From Acinetobacter sp. WCHA45 (lineage in GTDB: Bacteria > Pseudomonadota > Gammaproteobacteria > Pseudomonadales > Moraxellaceae): DNA of 64,000 bases. The position numbers were made by a program, and so were the translations under genes. How positions within the stretch are numbered: position 1 is the first letter of the stretch; each line of letters starts with the position of its first letter. The notes below the pieces were generated by a model, which was not told where the DNA came from, ran no database searches, and saw nothing but the letters and a program-made list of their open reading frames with translations. The DNA lies in contig NZ_CP028561.1 of assembly GCF_002165255.2 (NCBI RefSeq), positions 186,001 through 250,000 on the forward strand, given 5' to 3'. Below, piece by piece: positions 24,685 to 33,636 of this stretch.

Positions 24685-25329
24685 ATGTTGAAGGGTTTTG
24701 TTGCAGGTTTGGCAGTTGCAAATGCATATGAATGGTTTGCTCATAAATATCTATTGCATGGGGTACACCGTAAAGGCAAGCCACGTTTCAGTCCAACGCC
24801 AAAACAGATGGAATCACACTGGGCACATCATCGTGAAGTGCGTAAGCAAGAGTTTTCCGATGACTGTTATGTTGAAGGTTTGGATAGCTGGCGTACTCGA
24901 AATGAATTAATGTCACTTGCTGTTGTGGCAGGTGTGGCCAGTGTTGTGTTCTATCCTTTTTCAAAAGGCATGGCACTTGCAGCGATTTATAGTGCGGGGA
25001 ATTATTATTATGTTCATCGCCGTGCCCATCTTGAGCCTGATTGGGCGAAGCGCACGATCCCGTGGCACTATGATCATCACATGAACTCAAATCAAGATGC
25101 TAACTGGTGTGTAACGCGACCATGGTTTGATTATGTGATGGGAACGCGTGTGGTGTCCTCGGCTGATTTAAAAGAAGCCAATCCACTCGGTCTACCGTTA
25201 CCTGCACCACTTTCAAAAGCATTGACGCAAGCGATTGAATCGGTTTTCCCTGCGAAGTGGGTTGAGCAAAAACCAAAGTTAGTGACACCACCTGTAGCCG
25301 ATGCGGAGCAACAAGAATCAGTGGCTTAG
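24685..25329 (+). CDS. Sterol desaturase/fatty acid hydroxylase-family protein
   Basis: A 214-residue membrane protein with the His clusters of the di-iron hydroxylase superfamily: WFAHKYLLHG (about 17-26), HWAHHRE (about 44-50), YYYVHRRAH (about 106-114) and WHYDHHMN (about 127-134). Two short hydrophobic stretches lie between. It is expected to hydroxylate or desaturate a lipid chain in the inner membrane. The ATG at 24685 has GGAG six bases upstream; an in-frame TTG at 24673 overlaps that ribosome site and is rejected. Confidence 0.82.
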   Translation: MLKGFVAGLAVANAYEWFAHKYLLHGVHRKGKPRFSPTPKQMESHWAHHREVRKQEFSDDCYVEGLDSWRTRNELMSLAVVAGVASVVFYPFSKGMALAAIYSAGNYYYVHRRAHLEPDWAKRTIPWHYDHHMNSNQDANWCVTRPWFDYVMGTRVVSSADLKEANPLGLPLPAPLSKALTQAIESVFPAKWVEQKPKLVTPPVADAEQQESVA

Positions 25330-25540
25330 TGGAAAATGCGACATGTGACCATAAAGCATAAGCATTGTGACGATGCTTTCATGAGTCATGTCGTGAATTG
25401 TCAATAAAATGAGTTTTTAATGTCAATATTTTTATGTGTTATCCCGTTATCTTAGCTCAAGCATTGAAAGTGCTCAGAATTTAATCAAAATGAAAAAATT
25501 CACGTTTACCCTCTAGCGTTGTATAAACGCAGTTTCCATG

Positions 25541-25564
25541 CCTTGCTCCGCAAGGTATTTTTTT
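25541..25564 (+). terminator. Rho-independent terminator
   Basis: CCTTGC-TCC-GCAAGG then TATTTTTTT. It is 210 bases after the hydroxylase-like gene and may end a longer transcript from it. Confidence 0.65.
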
Positions 25565-25593
25565 GTCTGAGGAAATGTTGAGTGAATAAAAAA

Positions 25594-25626
25594 ACCTCTC
25601 AAACGATGATTTTGAGAGGTTGTTTT
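25594..25626. terminator. Bidirectional terminator, hisF side
   Basis: ACCTCTCAAA-(7)-TTTGAGAGGT with A tract on the left and TGTTTTTT on the right, 17 bases beyond the hisF stop. It works for hisF on the minus strand. Confidence 0.85.
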
Positions 25627-25643
25627 TTAAGTAATACTCGCGT

Positions 25644-26402
25644 TTAAAGACGCATTTCAATCCCTTGCTCAGCCAAATATTGCTTAGCTTCTGGAATTGT
25701 ATGTTGACCAAAATGGAAAATTGAAGCAGCCAGTACCGCATCTGCACCGCCTTTCAAAATTCCGTCAGCCAAATGTTGTAAATTGCCTACGCCACCTGAT
25801 GCGATGGTCGGAATATTGACACGATCATTGATCTGACGCATCAAGGCAATGTCATAACCCGCTTTGGTTCCATCGGCATCCATACTGGTAATCAGCAATT
25901 CGCCCGCACCGAAGTCAGCCATTTTCACAGCCCATTCAATCGCATCAATTCCTGTTGGCTTACGACCACCGTGGGTAAAGATTTCCCACTTATTTTCGCC
26001 AGTTTTTTTCGCATCAATTGCGACCACAATACATTGTGCGCCAAAACGTTGAGAAGCTTCTTGAACAAACTCAGGGGTAAATACCGCTGCCGAGTTGATA
26101 CTGACTTTATCAGCACCTGCATTTAGTAATAAACGAATATCTTCAACTTTACGGACACCACCACCAACAGTTAAAGGTACAAACACGCTTTCAGCCATAC
26201 GTTCTACCGTACGGTAAGTCGTATCGCGTCCATGATGGGTAGCAGTAATATCTAAAAATGTAATTTCATCGGCGCCTTGTTCGTTATAACGACGTGCGAC
26301 TTCAACAGGGTCACCTGCGTCACGAATATCAAGAAATTGAACGCCTTTGACGACTCGACCATTATCAACATCTAAGCAAGGGATAATACGTTTTGCGAGC
26401 AT
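25644..26402 (-). CDS. hisF: Imidazole glycerol phosphate synthase subunit HisF
   Basis: The cyclase subunit (252 residues, standard length) that, with HisH, turns PRFAR and ammonia into imidazole glycerol phosphate and AICAR. It is a beta/alpha barrel with the start [19 protein letters not shown] (catalytic Asp11), DITAT and the [10 protein letters not shown] segment (second catalytic Asp near 130), and the phosphate site IASGGVG. ATG 26402 was chosen over the upstream TTG because GGAAAA lies 7 bases before it and family members start MLAKRI. Confidence 0.96.
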   Translation of the reverse strand: MLAKRIIPCLDVDNGRVVKGVQFLDIRDAGDPVEVARRYNEQGADEITFLDITATHHGRDTTYRTVERMAESVFVPLTVGGGVRKVEDIRLLLNAGADKVSINSAAVFTPEFVQEASQRFGAQCIVVAIDAKKTGENKWEIFTHGGRKPTGIDAIEWAVKMADFGAGELLITSMDADGTKAGYDIALMRQINDRVNIPTIASGGVGNLQHLADGILKGGADAVLAASIFHFGQHTIPEAKQYLAEQGIEMRL

Positions 26403-26503
26403 AAAATTTTCCAAAAAATCGCCAATAAAGAAAGGGGTGCTACACCTTCATGGAGGGAACAGGTATTCTATCAAACTTCACAGCTATTTTTTGCAGGTTT
26501 TCC

Positions 26504-27460
26504 ATGTCGGTTTATACCCCGTTGAGTTTAGAAGAAGTTCAAGCATTCGCTGAGCCTTATGGTTTAGCAGTAATTGACCTGATTCCAATCCAAGGCGGTA
26601 TTCAAAACACCAATTATTTTTTGGTGGATCAATCAAAACAACACTATGTTTTAACGGTTTTTGAAGAATTAGATGCTGAGGGGGCAGGTGAACTGGTACC
26701 TGTACTGGATTGTTTGGGTAAGGCAGGCGTACCTGTGGCGGTGCCCTTAAAATACAATGGGCAGGCGATTCATAGCATTGCAGATAAACCTGCTCAGATT
26801 GCACCTCGTTTGATGGGTGAACATCCTGAACAAGCCAGTATTAAACAAGTACAGGCGATTGCTCAAGCGCAGGCAAAATTGCATTTGGCTTTGCAGGGCT
26901 TTCCTTTGGAACGTGATTTTAATCGCAATCATCAATACTGGTCTGAAGTAGCAAACCAATTACGTCCTCAATTGATTCAAGCAGATCAACAACTTTTAAA
27001 TCAGGTCTTTCACTTATTTACAGTGATTACGCAAGCATATCCAAACCGACCAATAGGCTTTATTCATTCTGATTTATTTCGGGATAATACCTTGTTTCAG
27101 GGAGATCAATTACAAGGTATTCTTGATTTTTATGAACTCAATCAAGATGAATGGCTATTTGATATTGCGATTAGTATCAATGACTTCTGTACAGCTTATC
27201 CACAAGCCCATTTGGATATAGAAAAAGCTGAGGCATTCTTAGGTGCTTATCAAAGCATTCGTCCACTGACACAAGATGAATTGGCTTGTCTGGATATTTT
27301 CCTAGCAATGGCTGCTTGTCGTTTTTGGTGTATGCGTTTACAGGTCGCACAGAAAAATGCAGCAGAAGGGCGGACAGGTGAAGATATTTCACAAAAAAAC
27401 CCTATGGAAATGCGCATGATGTTACAAAACCGTTTACAACAAGTTTTAGGTTTAGGGTAG
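26504..27460 (+). CDS. thrB: Homoserine kinase (ThrB, aminoglycoside-kinase fold)
   Basis: A 318-residue kinase of the choline/aminoglycoside phosphotransferase fold. The pseudomonad-type ThrB signature starts SVYTPLSLEEVQAF, followed by IQGGIQNTNYFL (about 28-39). The catalytic loop is FIHSDLFRDNTLF (about 187-199), and the metal site is ILDFYE. It phosphorylates homoserine in the threonine pathway. ATG 26504 matches the family start; an in-frame ATG at 26450 would add 18 unfamiliar residues. It may be co-transcribed with the next gene, which starts 4 bases after its stop. Confidence 0.9.
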   Translation: MSVYTPLSLEEVQAFAEPYGLAVIDLIPIQGGIQNTNYFLVDQSKQHYVLTVFEELDAEGAGELVPVLDCLGKAGVPVAVPLKYNGQAIHSIADKPAQIAPRLMGEHPEQASIKQVQAIAQAQAKLHLALQGFPLERDFNRNHQYWSEVANQLRPQLIQADQQLLNQVFHLFTVITQAYPNRPIGFIHSDLFRDNTLFQGDQLQGILDFYELNQDEWLFDIAISINDFCTAYPQAHLDIEKAEAFLGAYQSIRPLTQDELACLDIFLAMAACRFWCMRLQVAQKNAAEGRTGEDISQKNPMEMRMMLQNRLQQVLGLG

Positions 27461-27464
27461 GAAT

Positions 27465-28082
27465 ATGCGAGATCAAGGGCGTTTAGTTGAATGGTTCGAT
27501 GATAAAGGCTATGGCTTTATTCAACCGAATGATGCACATAAAGATCGTGTTTTTATCCATATCAAAGACTTTGCTCGCACAGGGCCGCGTCCAATTGTGG
27601 GGTGTGCCTTGGAATATGTAGTCATTTTGGATGAGCGCGGTCGTTATCGCGCTCAGCAAGCAACTTATTTAAAAGCATCACAAGTAATTGAACATCGCAG
27701 CAAACCTGCTCAGCCGACATCTGCCAAGCGTTGGTCAGCGATGCAGATTGGTATTGTGATTTATATTGTATTTATGCTGATTGCAAGTTTTAGTAAATTG
27801 CTGCCGCCGTATACTTTGCTGTTTGTTAGCTTGATGAATGTCGTTAGTTATTGGTTGTATGCGCAAGACAAAGAAGCAGCACAATTGGGAAATCGCCGTG
27901 TTCCAGAGCAGACTTTGCATATCGTGGATTCTTTGGGTGGTTGGTGTGGAGGGTGGCTTGCTCAGCAAAAACTGAGACATAAAACACAAAAACAACCGTT
28001 TCGTAAGATTTATTTCTGTACCATAGTCTTTCATATATTGTTGATATGTTGGTTAATTTCTCCACTCAACGTGTTTTATTAA
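27465..28082 (+). CDS. Cold-shock domain / DUF1294 membrane protein
   Basis: A 205-residue fusion. The N-terminal ~65 residues form a cold-shock RNA-binding domain with RNP motifs KGYGFIQ and RVFIHI. A charged linker and the DUF1294 membrane domain follow: hydrophobic segments at about 90-130 (IGIVIYIVFMLIASF, LLFVSLMNVVSYWLY), the conserved DKEAAQLGNRRVPEQTLH and the GGWCGGW turn, then a last helix at about 183-200. Its function is unknown. It probably links RNA binding to the inner membrane. Confidence 0.85.
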   Translation: MRDQGRLVEWFDDKGYGFIQPNDAHKDRVFIHIKDFARTGPRPIVGCALEYVVILDERGRYRAQQATYLKASQVIEHRSKPAQPTSAKRWSAMQIGIVIYIVFMLIASFSKLLPPYTLLFVSLMNVVSYWLYAQDKEAAQLGNRRVPEQTLHIVDSLGGWCGGWLAQQKLRHKTQKQPFRKIYFCTIVFHILLICWLISPLNVFY

Positions 28083-28113
28083 TTGGGAGGAGAGTTTTTG
28101 GAGATAAATAAAA

Positions 28114-28506
28114 ATGAATTATTCCGTTGATCAAGATCCAAACCGCACCTTAACTTTGGTTCTCTATGTCCTTTATATCATTGCGATTTTTAGTGGTGGT
28201 TTGTTGGCGATTATTGCTTTAATTATTAACTATGTAAAACGTAGTGATGTGCAAGGTTCAATTTTTGAGAGTCATTTTACTTGGCAAATTCGTACCTTTT
28301 GGTGGTATTTGGCTTGGAATATCATTGCATTTATCCCATTTTTCTTTCTGTTTTTTACAGGCGATAATGCCAATGCTTTTGCAGGTGTCGCACTCTCAAG
28401 TACTATATTTTGTGGTTTCGTGATTTTTGCTGCATGGGTCTGGATTGTTTATCGGGCAATTCGAGGTTTAATTGCATTAAATGATAATAAGCCAATGTAT
28501 CAATAA
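28114..28506 (+). CDS. DUF4870-like small membrane protein
   Basis: A 130-residue inner-membrane protein with three hydrophobic segments (about 12-40, 61-80 and 90-118) and the conserved FESHFTWQIRTFWW between the first two, as in the DUF4870 family. No enzymatic residues are visible. It lies 31 bases after the cold-shock fusion gene, with a GGGAGGAG ribosome site somewhat far from the ATG. Confidence 0.75.
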   Translation: MNYSVDQDPNRTLTLVLYVLYIIAIFSGGLLAIIALIINYVKRSDVQGSIFESHFTWQIRTFWWYLAWNIIAFIPFFFLFFTGDNANAFAGVALSSTIFCGFVIFAAWVWIVYRAIRGLIALNDNKPMYQ

Positions 28507-28518
28507 ATTGGATCAACC

Positions 28519-28830
28519 ATGATTATTGCGCATGTGCATTTAAATATTAAGCCTGATCAATGTGAAGCTTTTGAATTGGCTTTTCAGCAAGCCAAAGAGA
28601 TTATTTATCCAATGGAAGGTTTGAATGCTGTACAGCTCATTAAACATGTCGAAGACCAGCATCGCTATATTTTGATGGTCTTTTGGGATCGTGTCGAAAA
28701 TCATACTGAAGGTTTTAGGAAATCTCCTGAATATCAGCAGTGGAAAACATTATTGCACCCATTCTATGAACAGATACCAACGGTTGAATATTATCAGCCA
28801 CAGATGTTGTTAAAAAAGAAAGCACCATAG
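28519..28830 (+). CDS. Antibiotic biosynthesis monooxygenase (ABM)-like protein
   Basis: A 103-residue ferredoxin-like-fold protein of the ABM superfamily. It starts with an IIAHVHLNIKP strand, followed by the helix CEAFELAFQQAKEII, and has the usual RYILMVFWD strand and the FRKSPEYQQWKTLLHPFY region. Members are small oxygenases or heme/quinone-related proteins, and the substrate here is not evident. It starts 12 bases after the membrane protein gene. Confidence 0.8.
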   Translation: MIIAHVHLNIKPDQCEAFELAFQQAKEIIYPMEGLNAVQLIKHVEDQHRYILMVFWDRVENHTEGFRKSPEYQQWKTLLHPFYEQIPTVEYYQPQMLLKKKAP

Positions 28831-28847
28831 ATTATAGAAAGGGGGCA

Positions 28848-29741
28848 CTATTTAGCTCTCTTTTTCTTTTCTAATATTTTGAATTTTAATTCACTGACTA
28901 AAACACCAAGCACCACTAAACACCCACCGAATAAAGCCAATAATGGTAATCGCTCGCCTGCGACTCTTCCAAATACACCTGCCCAAACAGGTTCACCTGC
29001 ATAAATAATTGCAGCACGGGTTGGGTCGACCATTCGTTGTGCCCAATTCATTACAAATTGAATCAGTGCACTGGCTAAACCCAAACTAAGCACTAGAATG
29101 CTTAATTGCCATGAAAAACTAGGAATATTATGTTCGCCAACCAATGGCATACTGGCAAATGATAAAAATGATGCAACAGCCAATTGAATAACGGTGACTC
29201 GTCTTAAATTAACTTTTCCTGCGAAATAACCAATCAAAATAATTTCTAGCGCAATCAAAAAGGCACAAATTAAGGTCAGTGTTTGTCCATAGCTTAAACT
29301 GATATTGGAGATGCCATTTCCAGTTAAAAGCACTAATCCAGTAAAAGCGAGTGCAGTTCCTAACCATGTCATCAGAGAAGGTCTTTTTTGGAAAATAACC
29401 CACATTAAAATAGGGACAAGAGGCACATACAGTGCGGTTAAAAAGGCAGATTCACTACTTAAAATCGTTTGTAACGCAATGGTTTGGGTGCCATAACCAA
29501 TCGCAATCACGATACCAATCGCCGTTCCTGCAAGTATTTCTTTTAAAGTTAACCCACGCATTGATTTTATTGAGATTAAAAAAATCGCCAAGGCTGCGAT
29601 AGCAAAACGACAACCCACAAAAAACATAGGGCTACTAAAATTCAGAGCGTATTGCACCGCTAGAAAAGTTCCACCCCAAATCATGGTAATGAAAATGAGT
29701 GCAAATTGAGCTGCTTTGGGAGATTGAGATAAAGATGTCAC
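28848..29741 (-). CDS. EamA-family drug/metabolite exporter
   Basis: A ten-helix exporter of the DMT superfamily, 297 residues from the GTG at 29741 (VTSLSQSPKAAQ). It has two EamA repeats: FITMIWGGTFLAVQYAL near the start and WAGVFGRVAGERLPL, followed by a last helix, near the end. An ATG at 29780 is in frame but lies inside a 16-bp palindromic operator and would put the likely promoter within the coding region. GTG 29741 has AGG about 9 bases upstream. It is divergent from an XRE-cupin regulator, which probably represses it. Confidence 0.85.
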   Translation of the reverse strand: MTSLSQSPKAAQFALIFITMIWGGTFLAVQYALNFSSPMFFVGCRFAIAALAIFLISIKSMRGLTLKEILAGTAIGIVIAIGYGTQTIALQTILSSESAFLTALYVPLVPILMWVIFQKRPSLMTWLGTALAFTGLVLLTGNGISNISLSYGQTLTLICAFLIALEIILIGYFAGKVNLRRVTVIQLAVASFLSFASMPLVGEHNIPSFSWQLSILVLSLGLASALIQFVMNWAQRMVDPTRAAIIYAGEPVWAGVFGRVAGERLPLLALFGGCLVVLGVLVSELKFKILEKKKRAK

Positions 29742-29762
29742 AACAACAAACCTAAGATGGGA

Positions 29763-29817
29763 GTGCAATATATTGCACATATTGTATTATTTTAGAGTTT
29801 TGTGCAATATATTGCAC
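29763..29817. promoter_or_regulatory. Twin 16-bp palindromic operators
   Basis: GTGCAATATATTGCAC occurs twice, perfectly, at 29763-29778 and 29802-29817, with centres 39 bp apart. They lie between the divergent exporter and XRE-cupin genes and are the likely sites for that regulator, controlling both promoters. Confidence 0.82.
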
Positions 29818-29843
29818 TTAAATTAATTTGACTACGAATGTAA

Positions 29844-30395
29844 ATGAACCAAGCTGAAACTGTTCTGCAATATGTAGGAAAAAATATTCGTTATTTCCGC
29901 GATCAATCACAACTCAGCCAACAAGAATTAGCGGATCGGGCAGGTGTGAGTCGACGGACTATTGCTGCCTTGGAAACAGGACAAGTAAATATTAGTTTAG
30001 CCAAGCTAGATGCGATTGCTGCTGTTTTGGCTGTCGATTTTAAAAGACTCGTGAGTAATCCTGAGGTAAGTGAAAACGCAATTGTGAATGCGCTTGCATG
30101 GCAAGGAAAAGCTCAAGACAGCCATGCGACACTTTTGGCTGCTGTATCAACACATACCCAAACTGAGTTGTGGAATTGGTCACTTGCGGTAGGAGAGGAA
30201 TATTGTGCCGATGCAGATCCAATCGGCTGGCGAGAACTCATTTATGTTTTAGAAGGGGAGTTAAGCCTTGAATTTGAAAATGAAACTCGTGTGATTTACG
30301 CAGGTCAGTCAATGCTTTTTGAAAGTGATGTGAGCTATCGTTATATTAATCGTGGCACATGCGTATTAAAATTTATTCGTAATGTGTTGTATTAA
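29844..30395 (+). CDS. XRE-cupin transcriptional regulator
   Basis: A 183-residue regulator with an N-terminal Cro-type helix-turn-helix (IRYFRDQSQLSQQELADRAG, then VSRRTIAALETG, about 14-50) and a C-terminal cupin domain (about 105-180, GWRELIYVLEGELSLEF, AGQSMLFESDVSYRYINRG) that would bind a small ligand. Such proteins usually control a neighbouring transporter or catabolic gene. Here that is the divergent EamA exporter, with two identical palindromes between them. Confidence 0.9.
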   Translation: MNQAETVLQYVGKNIRYFRDQSQLSQQELADRAGVSRRTIAALETGQVNISLAKLDAIAAVLAVDFKRLVSNPEVSENAIVNALAWQGKAQDSHATLLAAVSTHTQTELWNWSLAVGEEYCADADPIGWRELIYVLEGELSLEFENETRVIYAGQSMLFESDVSYRYINRGTCVLKFIRNVLY

Positions 30396-30399
30396 ATAA

Positions 30400-30430
30400 A
30401 AAAGAAGCCATCGAAAAGATAGCTTCTTTT
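30400..30430. terminator. Bidirectional terminator between regulator and hisA
   Basis: AAAAGAAGC-(13)-GCTTCTTTT between two convergent genes, with A/T tracts on both sides. Confidence 0.8.
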
Positions 30431-30438
30431 GCATCAGA

Positions 30439-31170
30439 TTACAGGCGATCTTCATCCAGCAATAACTGAGCCTCACGAAGGTTGAGAGTACCTTCATAAA
30501 TTGCACGACCTGTAATCGCACCTAAAATACCTTGCTGGCCTTTCAGGTTGCGAACATCATCCAGATTGGTCACACCACCTGAAGCGATCACAGGTAAGCC
30601 AGAGTATTGTGCTAAATGAACAGTTTGCTCAACGTTAACACCTTGCATCATACCATCACGTGCGATATCGGTATAAACAATGCTTGAAACACCAGCATCT
30701 GCAAAACGTTTTGCAAGATCAGTTGCCTTCACGTCAGTTACATTTGCCCAGCCATCTGTCGCAACCATACCATTGATGGCATCAATGCCAACAATGATAT
30801 GACCTGCAAAGCGTTTGCATGCCTCTTCAACAAATTCAGGTTCTTTTACTGCTTTTGTGCCAATGATGACGAAAGATACGCCTGCTTCCAAATAGTGCTC
30901 AATGGTTTCAAGTGAGCGAATACCACCACCAATTTGAATTGGAAGTTCTGGTTGTGCACGTGCAATCGCTTCCACCACAGGTTTGTGAATTGGCGTACCT
31001 GCGAAAGCACCATTTAAATCAACTAAATGTAAACGACGTGCGCCTTCATCAACCCAATGTTGTGCAGTTGCGACAGGATCATCAGAGAAAACGGTATCGT
31101 CTTCCATACGTCCTTGTTTTAAACGAACACATTTACCATCTTTCAGGTCAATTGCAGGGATGATTAGCAT
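30439..31170 (-). CDS. hisA: HisA, ProFAR isomerase
   Basis: A 243-residue beta/alpha barrel that isomerises ProFAR to PRFAR, the fourth histidine step. The start [19 protein letters not shown] holds the catalytic Asp8, and [10 protein letters not shown] the second Asp near residue 130. Phosphate sites are IQIGGGIRS and IASGGV. ATG 31170 was chosen because AGGAG precedes it by 7 bases and it gives the family start; an in-frame start at 31233 is rejected. Confidence 0.97.
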   Translation of the reverse strand: MLIIPAIDLKDGKCVRLKQGRMEDDTVFSDDPVATAQHWVDEGARRLHLVDLNGAFAGTPIHKPVVEAIARAQPELPIQIGGGIRSLETIEHYLEAGVSFVIIGTKAVKEPEFVEEACKRFAGHIIVGIDAINGMVATDGWANVTDVKATDLAKRFADAGVSSIVYTDIARDGMMQGVNVEQTVHLAQYSGLPVIASGGVTNLDDVRNLKGQQGILGAITGRAIYEGTLNLREAQLLLDEDRL

Positions 31171-31236
31171 GCTTTCGCTCCTAGCGTCATCATAAAGTTT
31201 AAATTGGTTACATATTAACAAAGTATTGATCAATCG

Positions 31237-31482
31237 CTAAGCCTTGTCTGCTGAACCTTGAAGTATTCTTACTATTTGTTGTTGAATTTGAGGAGGTAGT
31301 AACTGCTGATGATATAGGTATTGGTATATCAACAATGCGGCATAAGCATCGGCGGCAGCATAATTGATTTGTTGAGGACTTAGCTGTTTGACAGACCAGT
31401 TTGAAGTGCTGATTTTTTTGTTTTTGACAAAATAGCGTTGGAAAAGTAGAGCAATCGCAGTTTTTAAAAGAGTTGTTTGTTG
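31237..31482 (-). pseudogene. Remnant of an RNase D-like 3'-5' exonuclease
   Basis: Read on the minus strand, 31482 to 31237 is open and ends in TAG. It encodes the C-terminal part of a DnaQ/RNase D-type exonuclease: TAIALLFQRYF, then STSNWSVKQLSPQQINYAAADAY is the exonuclease III motif region (YAAADAY with the catalytic Tyr and Asp). An in-frame stop at 31483-31485 and the absence of the N-terminal exonuclease motifs show that the 5' part is lost. It sits between hisA and hisH. Confidence 0.72.
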
Positions 31483-31544
31483 CTACATTTCCATTTTATG
31501 AAACTCAAAATTTTTGGTTGAGCTTAAACAGTTTTATGGAAATG

Positions 31545-31574
31545 AAAAAGCCAAGTGAGAAAACTTGGCTTTTT
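31545..31574 (-). terminator. Terminator downstream of hisH
   Basis: AAAAAGCCAAGT-(6)-ACTTGGCTTTTT, a 12-bp stem about 47 bases beyond the hisH stop on the minus strand. Confidence 0.85.
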
Positions 31575-31620
31575 CATTATGGAAAATCGTTATTCAGCGT
31601 ATTGCTGCTGTTTGATTGGA

Positions 31621-32238
31621 TTAAATCTTCCATTCCACAAAGTTTTTTAACAACTGCAAACCAGCAATATGACTTTTCTCAGGATGGAATTGGGTCGCGA
31701 ATAAATTGTCTTTGTGAATCGCCGTACAGAAATTCACGCCATAATCACAGGTTGCCGCCGTAATAGTCGAATCTTTTGGCTCAACATAATAACTATGCAC
31801 AAAATAGAAACGTGCGTCCTGCTCAATGTTATTCCACATCGGATGACTTGGATCAAGTTGATGTACTTGGTTCCAACCCATGTGCGGAACTTTTAAATTC
31901 GGAATTTCAGGGAAGTGTTTGACCACACCCTCAAAAATACCCAAAGCTTCTACGCCACCATTCTCTTCAGAGCTTTGTAGCAATGCTTGCATGCCAACAC
32001 AAATCGCGAGTACAGGTTTGTTAAAAGCCGCTTGACGAACGACTTCATCAATTCCTGCCTCATGCATGCCTCGCATACAGTCACGCATGGCACCTACGCC
32101 AGGAAATACAATTTTATCTGCTTTAGCAATCAGTTTTGGATCATTGGTCACATCGACAATTGCACCCACATGCTCTAAAGCTTTTGCTGCAGAGTGTAAA
32201 TTACCCATACCATAATCAAGTAAAGCAATACGTGTCAT
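31621..32238 (-). CDS. hisH: HisH, glutaminase subunit of IGP synthase
   Basis: A 205-residue class I glutamine amidotransferase that feeds ammonia to HisF. The start [13 protein letters not shown] is typical, the nucleophile Cys is in [11 protein letters not shown] (about 76-86), and the His and Glu of the triad are in [10 protein letters not shown] (near 185). Its ATG overlaps the hisB stop (TAATG), so the two are translationally coupled. Confidence 0.97.
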   Translation of the reverse strand: MTRIALLDYGMGNLHSAAKALEHVGAIVDVTNDPKLIAKADKIVFPGVGAMRDCMRGMHEAGIDEVVRQAAFNKPVLAICVGMQALLQSSEENGGVEALGIFEGVVKHFPEIPNLKVPHMGWNQVHQLDPSHPMWNNIEQDARFYFVHSYYVEPKDSTITAATCDYGVNFCTAIHKDNLFATQFHPEKSHIAGLQLLKNFVEWKI

Positions 32239-32831
32239 TACAAGCTACCTTTGGTCGAAGCAATGGTATTTTCTGCACGTGGATCAATTTCACATGCCAT
32301 ACGCAATGCGCGAGCCAACGCCTTAAACACACTTTCAATCTGGTGGTGGCTGTTTTTGCCTTTCAGGTTGTCAATATGCAGCGTGATCAGTGCATGGTTG
32401 ACAAAACCTTGGAAAAACTCAGAGAACAAATCGACATCAAACGTGCCGATACGAGCGCGAGTGAATGGAATATCCATAAATAAACCCGGACGACCAGATA
32501 GATCAACAATAACACGAGAAAGTGCTTCATCAAGTGGTGCATAAAAATGCCCATAACGACGTAAGCCTTTTTTATCACCTAAAGCTTGTGCAAATGCTTG
32601 CCCCAAGGTGATTCCACAATCTTCAACAGTATGGTGATCATCAATTTCTAAGTCACCATCGCAATGAATATCGATATCAAATAAACCATGACGCTTGATT
32701 TGATCAATCATATGGTCTAAAAATGGAACTCCAGTGTTGAGTGTGCCTTGACCCGTACCATCGAGATTGAGACGAACTCGAATTTTGGTTTCGTTGGTGT
32801 TTCTTACCACTTCACTGATACGTTGCGTCAT
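32238..32831 (-). CDS. hisB: HisB, imidazoleglycerol-phosphate dehydratase
   Basis: A 197-residue dehydratase, single-domain type without the HisN phosphatase. Metal-binding His motifs are [20 protein letters not shown] and HHQIE; the core [17 protein letters not shown] is intact. ATG 32831 has GAGG about 9 bases upstream. Upstream sequence (32832-32935) separates it from the divergent PanZ-like gene and must hold the hisBH promoter. Confidence 0.97.
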   Translation of the reverse strand: MTQRISEVVRNTNETKIRVRLNLDGTGQGTLNTGVPFLDHMIDQIKRHGLFDIDIHCDGDLEIDDHHTVEDCGITLGQAFAQALGDKKGLRRYGHFYAPLDEALSRVIVDLSGRPGLFMDIPFTRARIGTFDVDLFSEFFQGFVNHALITLHIDNLKGKNSHHQIESVFKALARALRMACEIDPRAENTIASTKGSL

Positions 32832-32935
32832 GGACACGTTCCTCAAAAAACGTCAAAAATGATAGAATTAAAAACCGATAGTTTCGCTGTGACGAAAAAG
32901 TGACAGCATCATAGTTTGCTCAGGAGGGTTTATCA

Positions 32936-33313
32936 ATGCCTATTACCGTACATGCTTACAGTACACTAGATAATCTAGGAATTCGTACTCAGCTCGAGCG
33001 ACTCTACGATACCAGCCCAGAGTTTGGTGATGGGCAAGATGCAATGGAGCAACTTGCGCAAAATCTACAGCAATATACCACAGTTTATACCGCTGAATTT
33101 AACACCAAAATTATAGGTGCAATTTGGGCAACAGGACAAGGTGAAAGCCGTGTTTTAGAATATATTGTCGTACATCCATCCAATCGTGGACGTGGGGTTG
33201 CAGAGCGTTTGGTTGAAGAAGTGTGCCGTATCGAAGAGGAACAAGGTGTAAAGCATTTTGAACCAGGTTGTGGGGCAATTCATCGTTGTTTATCGCATTT
33301 GGGCAAAATCTAG
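32936..33313 (+). CDS. PanZ/PanM-like GNAT acetyltransferase
   Basis: A 125-residue GNAT-fold protein of the size of PanZ, the acetyl-CoA sensor that activates and inhibits aspartate decarboxylase PanD. The acetyl-CoA loop is VHPSNRGRGVAERLVEEV (about 80-97), and the strand before it is SRVLEYIVV. A strong CAGGAGGG ribosome site lies 8 bases before the ATG. The PanZ assignment rests on length and general resemblance. A plain small acetyltransferase is possible. Confidence 0.7.
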   Translation: MPITVHAYSTLDNLGIRTQLERLYDTSPEFGDGQDAMEQLAQNLQQYTTVYTAEFNTKIIGAIWATGQGESRVLEYIVVHPSNRGRGVAERLVEEVCRIEEEQGVKHFEPGCGAIHRCLSHLGKI

Positions 33314-33382
33314 AATTAAAGTCTAATTGGTTTGCGATTTGCAGTAAAATTAGACGTTTGATAGGAAAATCCACAAATTTGC

Positions 33383-33411
33383 TTGACGCACGTGTGTAAA
33401 CATTGTTTAAT
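33383..33411 (+). promoter_or_regulatory. Promoter of the first tRNA-Phe
   Basis: TTGACG and TTTAAT with exactly 17 bases between, 12 bases before the tRNA. The stretch after the -10 (ACGCCCAC) is GC-rich as in stringently controlled stable-RNA promoters. Confidence 0.75.
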
Positions 33412-33422
33412 ACGCCCACTTT

Positions 33423-33498
33423 GGCGCGATAGCTCAGTCGGTAGAGCAACGGATTGAAAATCCGTGTGTCCCCAGTTCGATCCTGGGTCCCGCCACCA
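33423..33498 (+). tRNA. tRNA-Phe(GAA), copy 1
   Basis: A 76-base tRNA with anticodon GAA in the loop TTGAAAA, T loop GTTCGATC and encoded CCA. The acceptor stem GGCGCGA/TCCCGCC has a C-C mismatch at the fifth pair (5-68). Copy 2 is identical. Confidence 0.95.
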
Positions 33499-33512
33499 TA
33501 AATTGTATTTTC

Positions 33513-33540
33513 AATCCCCGATCCCATCGGGGATTTTTTT
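33513..33540 (+). terminator. Terminator after tRNA-Phe copy 1
   Basis: AATCCCCGAT-(CCC)-ATCGGGGATT followed by a T tract, 14 bases after the tRNA. Confidence 0.88.
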
Positions 33541-33597
33541 TACCCAAAATTGATTGCGTGAAAAATGGGCAATCAAATCAAAAGCTCATGATAATTA

Positions 33598-33626
33598 TTG
33601 ACTATTGAGCTGAGATACGGCTTAAT
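33598..33626 (+). promoter_or_regulatory. Promoter of the second tRNA-Phe
   Basis: TTGACT and CTTAAT with 17 bases between, then ACACCCC before the tRNA. The arrangement matches that of copy 1, so the second copy is transcribed independently. Confidence 0.7.
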
Positions 33627-33636
33627 ACACCCCATT

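Larger units (their letters stand above)
25330..25643. other. Intergenic region with two terminators
   Basis: About 310 bases without a gene between the hydroxylase-like gene and convergent hisF. It contains two hairpins (25541-25564 and 25594-25626) and otherwise AT-rich sequence in which I see nothing. Confidence 0.6.

Noticed and set aside
25481..25747. 88-residue minus-strand ORF at the end of hisF
   Set aside because: Overlaps the hisF 3' end in another frame and crosses two terminators.
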